A DNA stretch of 64,000 nt. Origin: Bacillus kwashiorkori (GTDB lineage Bacteria; Bacillota; Bacilli; Bacillales; Caldibacillaceae). The stretch is from positions 180,702 to 244,701 of the forward strand of contig NZ_CTDX01000012.1 of the NCBI RefSeq assembly GCF_001375515.1, read 5' to 3'. Within the stretch, counting starts at the first letter, position 1; each line of letters starts with the position of its first letter. Under the pieces are notes generated by a model that saw only the letters and a list, made by a program, of their open reading frames with translations, made no database searches and was not told the DNA's origin. Made by a program: the position numbers and the translations under genes. Below are positions 9,089 through 18,525 of this stretch, piece by piece.

Positions 9089-11641
9089 ATGGATAATATT
9101 AAAGAAGTTAGTATTTTAAACCATACTCACTGGGATCGCGAATGGTATGAAACTTTTGAAGAGTTTCGCTACAAACTTCGCAACGGAATTAGTTTTGTAA
9201 TGGACTTACTGGACGAAGGTAAACTTGATAACTTTTTCCTAGATGGGCAAACGATTGTCCTCGATGATTTTAAAGAAGTGGTGGATGAAACCGAATACGA
9301 GAAGTTACTGAGTTATATAAAGCAGGGGAAAATTGAAGTAGGCCCATGGTATTTATTAGCAGATGAATTTCTCATTTCTGGTGAATCTGTAATAAAAAAC
9401 CTTGAAATTGGAATGAAAGAGGCAAAGAAATTAAATGCAGTTTGTAATACCGGATATTTGCCAGACACTTTCGGACATATCAGTCAAATGCCTCAAATAT
9501 TAAAAGGATTTCAAATAGATAATGCACTAATTTTCCGGGGGGCAATCTCAGATCGGTTGGAAAATGAGTGGGAGGGAGCAGACGGTACTTCTATCTTTAC
9601 TATTGTTCTGCCGCTTTTTGAAGGATATTATCAAACTTTCCTTAAACATAGTGATTATGTGGAAAAAACAAAAAATTATTTAGAAGCAAATGCTCCTTAT
9701 CTTACTTTCGGAAAAGCGCTAATAATGAATGGAGCAGACCATACTTTTCCAAGTGCCGATTTAGCTGAACGGATACATGAATTAAAAAAGGCATTTCCAT
9801 CTATCGAATTTAAGCAACATGTCTTATCAACCTATTTCGATTTATTAAAAAATCAACAACCAGTTAGGAAAATTAAAGGGGAACAAAGAGATCCATCCAA
9901 AATATTTATCCTTCCTGGTGTGTATTCATCCCGGTCCTATTTAAAGAATCAAAATCAACTATGTGAAGACCAAGCACTTGGTGTAATGGAAGCTTTGAAT
10001 GTTTGGAATAATGGAGAGAATAAAGCGGACAAATTCATTGAGTATGTATGGAAACAAATATTACAAAACCAACCTCATGATAGCATATGTGGCTGTAGTG
10101 TGGATGAAGTTCATGATGAAATGGAGACACGTACACAAAAGATTCTAAGTGCCATTCGTCAATTTTCTAAGGATACGCTAAATGAATTATATCCATTTGA
10201 ATTCTTGAATAAAGAAACAGATAACAACTATCTATATTTAATCAATAATACACCAATAGCAGATATTTATCCGGTGTCAGCGGCCATTCGTATCCCAATA
10301 GAACTAGATACAGGAAATATAAAGCTATTATACAATCAAGAAGAAGTTCCCTTTGATATAGTAAATAGGGTACAACGAGAAGAATTTCTCCATAATATAT
10401 TCGCAGAGCCACATTATGGAGAATATGTTACGTACAATGTGACATTTAATCTAAAATTTGATGGTGTAGAAATCAAAAAAATTCGGATAGTAAGGGATAA
10501 AGCAGAGGCAAATATAACGACAAATACAATCTGTCCATCCATTGAAAATGAGTTCTATCGAATTAATTGGGATGAAAAAGGCTTAATAATTACCGATCTT
10601 GAAACAAATATAGTATATAGAAATCAACACCAATTAATCTCTTCATTAGATGCTGGGGATACGTATAATTATTCTCCGCCTAAAAATGATTTCATTAGCA
10701 CAGCAGAATTAGTAAGTGTGAGCAATATAAAAAAAGGTAACACCTTTGAATCAGTGGAACTACACTATGTCTTGAAACAGCCGGCTTCATTAAACGAAGA
10801 TCGAACTGGACCTAGTGAACAGTACGTAGAGAATAGAATAAAAACAACCGTTACTCTCCATAACGGGAAAAGATTTATTTACTTTAAAACGGGGATAGAT
10901 AATAAAGCCCGCGACCAAAAATTGCGAGTAGGATTTGCAGTACATGAGGCTAACGATAGCTTTGCAGATACCGCCTTTGATGTTTTACGGAGGAAGGTTA
11001 TAAGGGAAAAACAGTACGATGTTCCAAGAAACAAAGAGGCAGTGATGAATCAATACCCAACTTATTCATCCGTATTTGTAAACGAACACCAACTAATTCA
11101 TCGAGGTCTGCAAGAGTATGAAGTCGATAGCTTTAATAGGCAAGATTATGTATTTTTAACTATGATTAGAAGTGTTGGTTGGCTATCAAGAAGGGATTTA
11201 CGGACAAGAGGAAATGGTGCTGGCCCTGGTTTTGAAACTCCAGGTGCCCAATGTCTAGGCAGTTATGAATTTGAGTACGGTTTAACATTAGGAAAAAGAA
11301 ATATGTCGTTGAACAATGCCAAAATGATGAGGCAACCAATATTATACCAACAATCTTATCAAGATAAAGCAGAACGAAAATTGTTTAAGCAAACATCAAC
11401 AATAATTACATTTTCTTCTTTTCGTTTAATAGAAAATGATACTTTTGAAATTAGGATGTTTAATCCTAGTGAGGAACAACAAAATACAAAAATTAATTTT
11501 GGATTTATTCCAGAGAAAATAGTAGAAGTAGATTTCACTGGAAATATCATAACACAATGTAAGGCGGATCAAGAAGTAAGCATTCATTTCGGACCAAAAC
11601 AAATCAAAACCATTCGCGTAGTTAGAAAATCGTCGAATTAA
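9089..11641 (+). CDS. GH38 alpha-mannosidase (mannosylglycerate hydrolase-like)
   Basis: The 850-residue protein opens with the GH38 zinc-site motif HTHWDREW (about residues 12-19). The PDTFGHISQMPQIL motif holds the expected nucleophile Asp126, and NQPHDSICG near residue 330 supplies another active-site His-Asp. The length and the long beta-sandwich C-terminal half fit cytoplasmic bacterial GH38 enzymes such as MngB. There is no signal peptide, so it should act on imported mannosides. Its ATG follows the upstream TAA with no gap, and GGAGG lies inside the previous gene, suggesting translational coupling. The natural substrate (a free mannoside, a phosphorylated one or a mannosylated oligosaccharide) cannot be told. 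Confidence 0.9.
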   Translation: MDNIKEVSILNHTHWDREWYETFEEFRYKLRNGISFVMDLLDEGKLDNFFLDGQTIVLDDFKEVVDETEYEKLLSYIKQGKIEVGPWYLLADEFLISGESVIKNLEIGMKEAKKLNAVCNTGYLPDTFGHISQMPQILKGFQIDNALIFRGAISDRLENEWEGADGTSIFTIVLPLFEGYYQTFLKHSDYVEKTKNYLEANAPYLTFGKALIMNGADHTFPSADLAERIHELKKAFPSIEFKQHVLSTYFDLLKNQQPVRKIKGEQRDPSKIFILPGVYSSRSYLKNQNQLCEDQALGVMEALNVWNNGENKADKFIEYVWKQILQNQPHDSICGCSVDEVHDEMETRTQKILSAIRQFSKDTLNELYPFEFLNKETDNNYLYLINNTPIADIYPVSAAIRIPIELDTGNIKLLYNQEEVPFDIVNRVQREEFLHNIFAEPHYGEYVTYNVTFNLKFDGVEIKKIRIVRDKAEANITTNTICPSIENEFYRINWDEKGLIITDLETNIVYRNQHQLISSLDAGDTYNYSPPKNDFISTAELVSVSNIKKGNTFESVELHYVLKQPASLNEDRTGPSEQYVENRIKTTVTLHNGKRFIYFKTGIDNKARDQKLRVGFAVHEANDSFADTAFDVLRRKVIREKQYDVPRNKEAVMNQYPTYSSVFVNEHQLIHRGLQEYEVDSFNRQDYVFLTMIRSVGWLSRRDLRTRGNGAGPGFETPGAQCLGSYEFEYGLTLGKRNMSLNNAKMMRQPILYQQSYQDKAERKLFKQTSTIITFSSFRLIENDTFEIRMFNPSEEQQNTKINFGFIPEKIVEVDFTGNIITQCKADQEVSIHFGPKQIKTIRVVRKSSN

Positions 11642-11680
11642 CGATCCGTCTCCATCCTTAGAAAATGAAGGTGATTGACA

Positions 11681-13363
11681 ATGAGAAAATTTATTGCGTT
11701 TGATATTGGCGGAACGTTAATTAAGTATGGAGTTCTTGCCGAGGATGGAACGATAATTGAGAAATTTGAAACTCCAACGGAAGCTCAATTAGGTGGCCCT
11801 GTAATTGTCGACAAAGTCAAAAAGTTTGGGAGTGAACTGACAAAAAAATATGATATCAGCGGTATTTGTATTAGTACTGCTGGTCAAGTTGACTCCAAAA
11901 GAGGAATAATTCTTTACGCTTCCTCGTTAATCCCAGCATATACAGGAACAAACTTAAAAGAGGAATTAGAAGATTTTTTTGGCTTACCAGTAGAAGTGGA
12001 GAATGATGTTAACTGTGCGGGACTAGCTGAATCATGGATTGGAACCGGAAAAGATGCAAAGAGCCTTTTCTGTCTAACTGTAGGGACAGGAATTGGCGGA
12101 AGTTTTATTCTTGATAATAAGCTGCATACTGGTCATAGCTTTAGCGCAGGGGAAATTGGCTATATTCATATCGAAGGGGATCAATTTCAAGAGTTAGCCT
12201 CAACGAGAACGTTAGTGAGAAATGTAGCAAAACGAAAAGGAATATTAGAAGAAATTATAGATGGGAAGCAAATCTTTGAACTTGCTCAAAATGGTGATGA
12301 AATTTGTAAGGAAGAAATAAATAAGCTTCTTTGTTATTTATCGAAAGGAATAGCAACAATAGCCTACATGATGAATCCAGAAATCATTATTATCGGTGGC
12401 GGAATTACTGCTCAAAAAGATTACATTTATCCAATCATCATGAAACAACTTGAAAAGGATTTAATTCCAGCGATATTAGCGAAAACAAAAATAAAAATTG
12501 CCAAAAACTTAAACAACGCAGGTATGATTGGGGCACTTCGACATTTTTTGTTGCAAGAGTCACTACAACCTTTAAAGAGCATTACTACCATCATTGAGTC
12601 AAATAGACATAGACTAACAAAACAAGAAAAAGTTATCGCAAAATATATTATTGCCAATCTCGAATCTGTCCCAAATAAAACAATTTCAGAATTAGCAAAG
12701 CAAATTAATGTTTCAGAAGCAACTATTACTAGATTTTGTCAAAAGCTCCAATTTGGTTCATATAATAAACTACGGTTATTAGCAAAAGAAGCGATTGTTA
12801 GTACACGGATATTTGAACATCCAGAGGCAACTAGCTTAGTAGAAGTGAAAGAATCTTATTTAAATGTAATAAAAAAATTTGAAAGTCTGCATCAACTACC
12901 TGAGATTGAAAAATTGAATCAAATAATTGCTACGAAAGATCAAATCTATGTGTATGCGGAAAACCGGATGGCTAATATAGCTAAAGAAGTGAAGCTAAAG
13001 TTATTAAAACTAGGAATTCGTGCAGATGCTTTTACAGAAGCATACGAGATGGAGTTGTCTGCGAATTCCTTCTCAAGTAATTTTGCTGCTATCGGGATAA
13101 GTACCTCTGGTTATGATACAGCAGTAGTCGAGATGATGAAAAGAGTGAAAAATGCTGGTGGAGTAACAATAGGTATCACTAGTCAGACGGATTCGCCATT
13201 ATCGTATGCATCTGATATTCGCTTGTTAATTCCAGCCAAGCAAGAAATAGAAGGTTCAAGTTGTTCAGTGGAGGAATTTGCGACATACTACCTGCTTGAT
13301 ATTATTTTAAAAGAACTTCACAATTCCGAAAAGAAGTTAAAAAAAGAAGAGAAGAGTAGCTAA
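11681..13363 (+). CDS. ROK-family sugar kinase fused to RpiR-type regulator (HTH plus SIS)
   Basis: This 560-residue protein joins two modules that are normally separate. Residues 1 to about 290 form a ROK sugar kinase: the phosphate loop FDIGGTLIKYG, VGTGIGGSF, and an END motif in VENDVNCAG; the usual Cys-rich zinc motif is absent. From about 300 there is an RpiR helix-turn-helix domain (LTKQEKVIAKYI, then ISELAKQINVSEATITRFCQ). A SIS sugar-phosphate-binding domain follows (about 410-545). Together with the downstream nanE gene this suggests an N-acetylmannosamine kinase physically linked to its own NanR-like regulator. ATG 11681 has AAGGTG 7 nt upstream; a TTG at 11675 is the alternative start. 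Confidence 0.85.
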   Translation: MRKFIAFDIGGTLIKYGVLAEDGTIIEKFETPTEAQLGGPVIVDKVKKFGSELTKKYDISGICISTAGQVDSKRGIILYASSLIPAYTGTNLKEELEDFFGLPVEVENDVNCAGLAESWIGTGKDAKSLFCLTVGTGIGGSFILDNKLHTGHSFSAGEIGYIHIEGDQFQELASTRTLVRNVAKRKGILEEIIDGKQIFELAQNGDEICKEEINKLLCYLSKGIATIAYMMNPEIIIIGGGITAQKDYIYPIIMKQLEKDLIPAILAKTKIKIAKNLNNAGMIGALRHFLLQESLQPLKSITTIIESNRHRLTKQEKVIAKYIIANLESVPNKTISELAKQINVSEATITRFCQKLQFGSYNKLRLLAKEAIVSTRIFEHPEATSLVEVKESYLNVIKKFESLHQLPEIEKLNQIIATKDQIYVYAENRMANIAKEVKLKLLKLGIRADAFTEAYEMELSANSFSSNFAAIGISTSGYDTAVVEMMKRVKNAGGVTIGITSQTDSPLSYASDIRLLIPAKQEIEGSSCSVEEFATYYLLDIILKELHNSEKKLKKEEKSS

Positions 13364-13375
13364 AAAAGAATTTCC

Positions 13376-13438
13376 AAGGTGTAGTACTTATCGAAAGGAC
13401 TCCCTACCCAGTACTACACCTTCTACCATTTATTTTTT
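13376..13438 (+). terminator. 13-bp perfect inverted repeat, terminator or operator
   Basis: AAGGTGTAGTACT (13376-13388) is repeated in inverse at 13410-13422 around a 21-nt loop. A run of T follows some 9 nt later. The loop is long and the T-run offset for a terminator, so it may instead be an operator for the downstream esterase/DUF4127/nanE genes, for example for the RpiR module just encoded. Confidence 0.5.
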
Positions 13439-13460
13439 TATTGGCTGGAGCTGATTTTTC

Positions 13461-14411
13461 ATGAATCTATATGATTTTCCGTTAGACGAATTATATCAAT
13501 ACAAGCCGAAACTAACGAAACAACCAGATTTCCAAACATTTTGGAACAGTAAAATTAGTGAAAATAGAAAGTATCCTTTAAACTTACATGTTCAAGAATT
13601 GACCTATCCTGTTCCAGGAGTACAAGTTTTTGATGTTTACTTTGATGGTTTTCGGAACTCGAGAATCCATGGCATTTATATAAGACCAAACGATATCCGT
13701 CCGAATGTTCCTGCTGCCGTTATTTTTCATGGGTATAATTGGAATACTCTCCAACCTCATTATACATTTAAGTATATAATTCAAGGCATCCCAGTCTTGT
13801 TAGTGGAAGTAAGAGGACAAAATGTAAAGTCTTCCGATTGTAATCTATATGATAATGGTGGATCAGCTGGTTGGCTGACGAAAGGAATTTTGAATCCAGA
13901 TAATTACTATTATAGTTTAGTATATATGGATTGCTACCGCAGTATTGATGTGGTTAAAGAACTTACGGAAAAAGAGAAAGTATTTGTCGAAGGAAGCAGT
14001 CAAGGAGGGGCACTTTCCATAGCTGCAACAGCTTTACATGATTCTGTTGTATTCTCTCTTTGTGATATTCCTTTTCTATCCAATTTCAATCGTTCCATAA
14101 CTTTAGCATCAGATGGACCGTATAGTGAAATCTATCATTACTACAAAGTCCATGACCCTCTTCACAAGACGGAACAAATTGTCAATAATACGTTAAGTTA
14201 TATTGATTGTATCAATTTGGCTAGTCTGATAACTTCACCTGTACTCGTTACAGTTGGGTTAGAAGATCCTGTTTGCCCTCCTTCAAGTAGTTTTGCTTTA
14301 TATAATCATCTTCTTGGGGAAAAAGAAATAAATGTATATCCGGAATATGGACATGAAACACATCCAATGAATGAGGAAGTAAAATTAACATTTGTTGCTA
14401 AGCATTTGTAG
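13461..14411 (+). CDS. Acetyl xylan esterase / cephalosporin-C deacetylase family (AXE1) hydrolase
   Basis: The 316-residue alpha/beta hydrolase matches the AXE1 family in length and layout. The nucleophile elbow GSSQGG puts the catalytic Ser at residue 180. The acid is likely Asp269 in VGLEDPVCPP, and the base His298 in GHETHP. The N-terminal LYDFPLDELYQYKP is also typical. The enzyme removes O-acetyl groups from small sugars in the cytoplasm, so the imported glycan is probably acetylated. The ribosome binding site is modest (GGAG about 12 nt upstream). An inverted repeat separates it from the kinase-regulator gene. Confidence 0.85.
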   Translation: MNLYDFPLDELYQYKPKLTKQPDFQTFWNSKISENRKYPLNLHVQELTYPVPGVQVFDVYFDGFRNSRIHGIYIRPNDIRPNVPAAVIFHGYNWNTLQPHYTFKYIIQGIPVLLVEVRGQNVKSSDCNLYDNGGSAGWLTKGILNPDNYYYSLVYMDCYRSIDVVKELTEKEKVFVEGSSQGGALSIAATALHDSVVFSLCDIPFLSNFNRSITLASDGPYSEIYHYYKVHDPLHKTEQIVNNTLSYIDCINLASLITSPVLVTVGLEDPVCPPSSSFALYNHLLGEKEINVYPEYGHETHPMNEEVKLTFVAKHL

Positions 14412-14454
14412 AGTCCCCCTCTATAAGTAAAGATTGTGAAAGCGAGGGAAAATA

Positions 14455-15990
14455 ATGAAAATTGTCTATGTGCCAATTGACGAACGGCCTTGCAATGTTA
14501 CTTATGTAGAAAAAATAGCAGCATCATCTAATGAAATAGAATTACTAGTACCTTCATTAGATTTACTAGGAAAGAAGCGCAACCCTGCAAACACAGAGCG
14601 TTTATGGAAATGGATAAGTGAGGTTGCACCAAAAGCCGATGCCCTAATTCTTAGTATAGATATGATCGTCTATGGAGGGTTATTGCCTTCAAGATTACAC
14701 CACTTACAAGAAGAAACACGAGAATTATGGACTAATAGATTGAGAACTTTACGTTCGAATCAACCACAATTGCCAATATATGCATCTAATTTAATCATGC
14801 GCACTCCAAGATATAGTTCTGGCGATGAAGAACCAGATTACTATGAATATTGGGGTAGAGAATTATTTTTACGTGCATACTTAATGGATAAAAAAAATCG
14901 TGAAACCCTTTCTGTCGAAGAAGATCAGCAACTTAACGATATTTGTTCCAAGTTGCCTTTAGAATATATAAACGATTATGAAACAAGAAGAAACTTTAAT
15001 TTAACAATTAATTTGCGTATGCTTGAACTTGTATCGGAAGGAGTATTGGATTTTCTTTCAATCCCTCAAGATGATAGTGCAGAATACGGATATACCGCCA
15101 TTGATCAAACAGCAGTAATAAAAAAGCGTGATCAACTTCTATTAGGTAGAAAGGTAATGATGTATCCAGGTGCTGATGAAGTCGGTGCTACTTTGCTTTC
15201 GAGAATATACAACCATTTGAAAAATGAACGGCCAAAAATATATCCGATTTGGAGTAGTACAATGGGGCCGCAAATTATTCCTATGTATGAGGACAGACCA
15301 TTTGCTGAAAGTATGAAGGCACATATTTTGGCAGCAGGGTGTCAGTTAACCGATAATAAGGAAGAAGCGGATTTAATACTTGCATATAACACTCCTGGTC
15401 GAGTGATGCAAGAATCTTGGGATCAGCAAAAAAAAGATGTTACTTATACTAGTTTTCGAAATTTGCTAGTGTTTGTTGATGAAATAAAGGAAAATATTCA
15501 AAAAGGCAAAAAAGTAATTATTGCAGACTCCGCCTATGCAAATGGTGGGGACAGAGATTTAATTACACTACTTGATGAGGAAAAGATTCTTGATAAGCTA
15601 ACTTCTTATAAAGGATGGAATACGAATTGTAATACACTTGGTACGACAATAGCTCAAGGAGTTATAGGGCTAAATGGCTGTGCAGAAAAAATTAAAGAAA
15701 ATATTGTCTACCACTTATTAGATGATTATTTTTATCAAGCAGAAGTTCGGATGGAAATGGTGAATGATTTTTTACCAAAATATGATTTGAATTATTTTGA
15801 TCTCAAGGATTTTGCTGACAAAGTAAATAAAGAAAGAGATGCACGACTAAGAACGAAATTTAATGCGTTAATTTGTAATAGTTTTACCGAATATGAAGTG
15901 GAATCTATTCACTCCTTTGCCTCTTGGAACCGGATGTTTGAGTGTGGTCTATCTTTTAATTTAGTAAGAAAAGAGGAATGCAAATGTTAG
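14455..15990 (+). CDS. DUF4127 family protein of unknown function
   Basis: The 511-residue soluble protein begins [14 protein letters not shown], a signature opening of the DUF4127 (PF13552) family. It also has the conserved-looking stretches [44 protein letters not shown] and DSAYANGGD. The abundance of conserved Asp, Glu and Arg suggests a catalytic pocket, but no reaction can be assigned. It sits between an AXE1 esterase and NanE and overlaps NanE by 7 nt, so its product is probably made together with the epimerase. I infer that it acts on the same imported glycan. No signal peptide or membrane segment is seen. Confidence 0.8.
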   Translation: MKIVYVPIDERPCNVTYVEKIAASSNEIELLVPSLDLLGKKRNPANTERLWKWISEVAPKADALILSIDMIVYGGLLPSRLHHLQEETRELWTNRLRTLRSNQPQLPIYASNLIMRTPRYSSGDEEPDYYEYWGRELFLRAYLMDKKNRETLSVEEDQQLNDICSKLPLEYINDYETRRNFNLTINLRMLELVSEGVLDFLSIPQDDSAEYGYTAIDQTAVIKKRDQLLLGRKVMMYPGADEVGATLLSRIYNHLKNERPKIYPIWSSTMGPQIIPMYEDRPFAESMKAHILAAGCQLTDNKEEADLILAYNTPGRVMQESWDQQKKDVTYTSFRNLLVFVDEIKENIQKGKKVIIADSAYANGGDRDLITLLDEEKILDKLTSYKGWNTNCNTLGTTIAQGVIGLNGCAEKIKENIVYHLLDDYFYQAEVRMEMVNDFLPKYDLNYFDLKDFADKVNKERDARLRTKFNALICNSFTEYEVESIHSFASWNRMFECGLSFNLVRKEECKC

Positions 15991-16664
15991 ATCAAATAAA
16001 AAAAGGTTTAGTCGTTTCATGCCAAGCATTAGAAGATGAACCATTATATGGATCGGAAATAATGAAAAGAATGGCTGATGCGGCAAAAAGAGGTGGCGCT
16101 GTAGGAATTCGTGCAAACGGAGTAGAGGATATAAAAGCAATTAAAGAATATGTCAAATTACCTATCATTGGCATAGTCAAAAAGGAATATGAGGGTTCTG
16201 ACGTCTATATTACACCAACATTAAATGAAGTGGAGGCATTAGTTAACTTAGGTGTAGACATAATTGCTTTAGATGCTACTAATCGCCTTCGCCCAAATGG
16301 TATTGATCTTGCTGCTTTTTTTAAGGAAATAAAAACGAAGTTCCCTCATCAGAAATGGATGGCCGACTGTGCCACTTTAGAAGAATGTCGCTTTGCGGAG
16401 GAATTAGGATTTGACTGTGTTGGTACAACGATGCATGGATATACAGAGGAAACTCGTGGGAAAAAATTATATGATAATGATTTTGAGTTTCTCAAACAAG
16501 TAATCAAAACCGTTTCAATTCCAGTCATTGCTGAGGGGAACATAGTTACACCTAATATGGCTGCTAAAGCTTTAAAAATCGGGGCACATGCGGTCGTTGT
16601 CGGTGGGGCAATCACACGTCCACAGCAAATAACTGAACGCTTTGTAAGTGAAATGAAATTCTAG
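15984..16664 (+). CDS. nanE: N-acetylmannosamine-6-phosphate 2-epimerase NanE
   Basis: The 226-residue TIM-barrel protein matches Nan[20 protein letters not shown] at the N-terminus, GIVKKEY with the catalytic Lys66, MADCATLEE, the [11 protein letters not shown] motif, and VIAEGNI with the second catalytic acid. It converts ManNAc-6-P to GlcNAc-6-P, feeding amino-sugar catabolism. I favour ATG 15984, with AGAGGA 6 nt upstream; ATG 15978 would leave no spacing. It overlaps the DUF4127 stop by 7 nt. No sialate lyase (nanA) is nearby, so ManNAc is more likely to come from another glycan than from sialic acid. It is the last gene of the island. Confidence 0.95.
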   Translation: MLDQIKKGLVVSCQALEDEPLYGSEIMKRMADAAKRGGAVGIRANGVEDIKAIKEYVKLPIIGIVKKEYEGSDVYITPTLNEVEALVNLGVDIIALDATNRLRPNGIDLAAFFKEIKTKFPHQKWMADCATLEECRFAEELGFDCVGTTMHGYTEETRGKKLYDNDFEFLKQVIKTVSIPVIAEGNIVTPNMAAKALKIGAHAVVVGGAITRPQQITERFVSEMKF

Positions 16665-16722
16665 CTTTTATGGAAACATCATCGATATATTAAAATTAAG
16701 CAATTAAGTTAAAACTTATATA

Positions 16723-16765
16723 AGGGGTGTCCTTTAAGTCTTTTTTCGACTTTATGGATGCCCTA
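16723..16765 (+). terminator. Long hairpin ending the catabolic island
   Basis: An 18-bp imperfect stem (16723-16740 with 16748-16765, several G-U pairs) closes a T-rich 7-nt loop. The downstream sequence has only short T stretches, so termination strength is uncertain, but its place after the last island gene fits. Confidence 0.55.
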
Positions 16766-17044
16766 TTCCTACTTTAAATCATTGATCTATCAACACCCTG
16801 TTATCATAAATATTGGAGATTTCCACTGATTGGACCAGCCTTTGTTATTTTTTTATAGGATGAAAAAAGATTTCGGTTTCATAAAATAAATTATTCATCT
16901 GGAAAGGGAAATGGTTTCTCTCCAAAAATTCCACACAAAAACAAATAATTTGACAAAATTTCTCCATCTTTGAAACGATTTGTGGTACAATCTAAAATTA
17001 GGAATAAACTGCATTCGGATATGGCTAAGGAGGATAAATAAAGT
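16766..17044 (+). promoter_or_regulatory. mbl upstream region with extended -10
   Basis: TGGTACAAT (16983-16991) forms an extended -10. A TTGACA at 16950-16955 is too far away (30 nt) to pair with it, and the 17-nt position carries a poor -35. The ribosome binding site AAGGAGG lies at about 17028-17034. No other gene is seen in the roughly 280 bases. Confidence 0.4.
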
Positions 17045-18046
17045 ATGTTTGCCAGAGATATTGGGATTGATTTAGGGACAGCGAATGTGTTAATTCACGT
17101 AAAAGGTAGAGGAATCGTATTAAATGAACCAGCTGTCGTTGCCATTGATAAAACGACAAATCGAGTACTTGCTGTTGGTGAAAATGCACGGAAAATGGTT
17201 GGCCGTACACCGGGAAACATTGTAGCGATCAGACCTTTAAAAGACGGGGTCATTGCTGATTTTGATGTGACCGAAGCAATGTTAAAATACTTTATCAACA
17301 AATTAAACGTAAAAGGATTATTTACGAAACCGAGAATTTTAATTTGCTGTCCAACTAATATTACAAGTGTGGAACAAAAAGCAATTCGTGAAGCTGCGGA
17401 AAAAAGTGGCGGGAAAAAAGTCTATTTAGAAGAAGAACCGAAAGTTGCTGCTATCGGTGCCGGAATGGATATTTTCCAACCGAGCGGGAATATGGTCGTT
17501 GATATCGGTGGCGGAACAACAGATATCGCTGTTCTCTCGATGGGCGACATCGTGACATCAGCATCGATAAAAATGGCTGGCGACAACTTCGATAGTGAAA
17601 TTTTGCACTACATTAAACGTCAGTATAAATTATTAATTGGTGAACGAACGGCAGAAGATATTAAAATCAATATTGGTACCGTCTTTCCAAATGCTCGCAA
17701 AGAAGAAATGGACATTCGTGGTCGTGATATGGTTTCAGGATTACCAAGAACAATTACGATTAATTCAGATGAAATTGAAAAAGCTTTACGTGAGCCTATT
17801 TCTGTCGTTGTCCAAGCGGCAAAAAGTGTGTTAGAAAGAACACCACCAGAACTTTCAGCCGATATTATCGATCGTGGCGTTATTTTAACAGGCGGCGGCG
17901 CTCTACTCCACGGCATCGACACATTATTAGCCGAAGAATTGAAAGTTCCCGTCCTCATTGCGGAAAACCCAATGGATTGTGTAGCAATCGGTACAGGTAT
18001 CATGCTGGACAACATGGACAAAATTTCCCACAGAAAATTAGGATAA
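17045..18046 (+). CDS. mbl: Rod-shape-determining actin homologue Mbl
   Basis: The 333-residue protein has the MreB-family actin fold: phosphate-1 loop DIGIDLGTANVL, VVDIGGGTTDIAVLS as phosphate-2, and the adenosine motif GVILTGGGALLHGID. Position after spoIIID (island aside) and before flhO-flhP identifies it as Mbl rather than MreB or MreBH. It polymerises under the membrane and guides lateral cell-wall synthesis. The AAGGAGG site precedes ATG 17045. A terminator at 18148-18172 ends the unit. Confidence 0.97.
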   Translation: MFARDIGIDLGTANVLIHVKGRGIVLNEPAVVAIDKTTNRVLAVGENARKMVGRTPGNIVAIRPLKDGVIADFDVTEAMLKYFINKLNVKGLFTKPRILICCPTNITSVEQKAIREAAEKSGGKKVYLEEEPKVAAIGAGMDIFQPSGNMVVDIGGGTTDIAVLSMGDIVTSASIKMAGDNFDSEILHYIKRQYKLLIGERTAEDIKINIGTVFPNARKEEMDIRGRDMVSGLPRTITINSDEIEKALREPISVVVQAAKSVLERTPPELSADIIDRGVILTGGGALLHGIDTLLAEELKVPVLIAENPMDCVAIGTGIMLDNMDKISHRKLG

Positions 18047-18147
18047 TTATATTCGTTTTCAATGGGAAAATTTAGTGTAATGCTTAGCTATGGGAAAAAC
18101 GGCAATTACTTAGTTACTAATGGATATAATATATGATATTTTTAAAG

Positions 18148-18172
18148 GCTCACACGGCATGTGGGCTTTTTT
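18148..18172 (+). terminator. Terminator after mbl
   Basis: A stem of GCTCACA with TGTGGGC (one G-U) around a short loop is followed by TTTTTT. Confidence 0.85.
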
Positions 18173-18525
18173 GTATTTCGTGTGCCAGTAAGCAAGTATT
18201 TGCTAGATGAGCAAATTTAAAAATCAATCTAAAACTATTTACCCAAATTTTCATACAATCAAACATAATTTACGACAAAATTATTCGCATTTAGTCGGGG
18301 GAGATTACGTGTCAATGACATATGGTTATTCCAAGCAAGCACAAAATCTCTTAGGTAAATATAGGAAACAGTCAGAATGATAGAAAAAACTATGTCGAAT
18401 TATGACAAAATCCTTTATAATAAGGGAAGGTATCGTTATAATACAGGAAGTACCTATCATAAAAAAACGAACGATTTTCTAAACTTCATAGAAAAAGATA
18501 TTAATATAAAAGTGAGGTGACCAAG
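18173..18525 (+). other. Intergenic region before flhO, with one tiny candidate frame
   Basis: The roughly 350 bases hold no recognisable gene. A 23-codon frame (GTG 18309 to TGA 18380) follows a GGGGGAG site and could be a small peptide, but there is nothing else to support it. Two TATAAT boxes (around 18417 and 18440) may be -10 elements of the flhO promoter, although neither has a good -35. Confidence 0.3.

Noticed and set aside
16950..16991. TTGACA and TACAAT as one mbl promoter
   Set aside because: The spacing is 30 nt; only the extended -10 remains plausible.
17637..17834. Plus-strand frame inside mbl
   Set aside because: Out-of-frame shadow of mbl without start signals.
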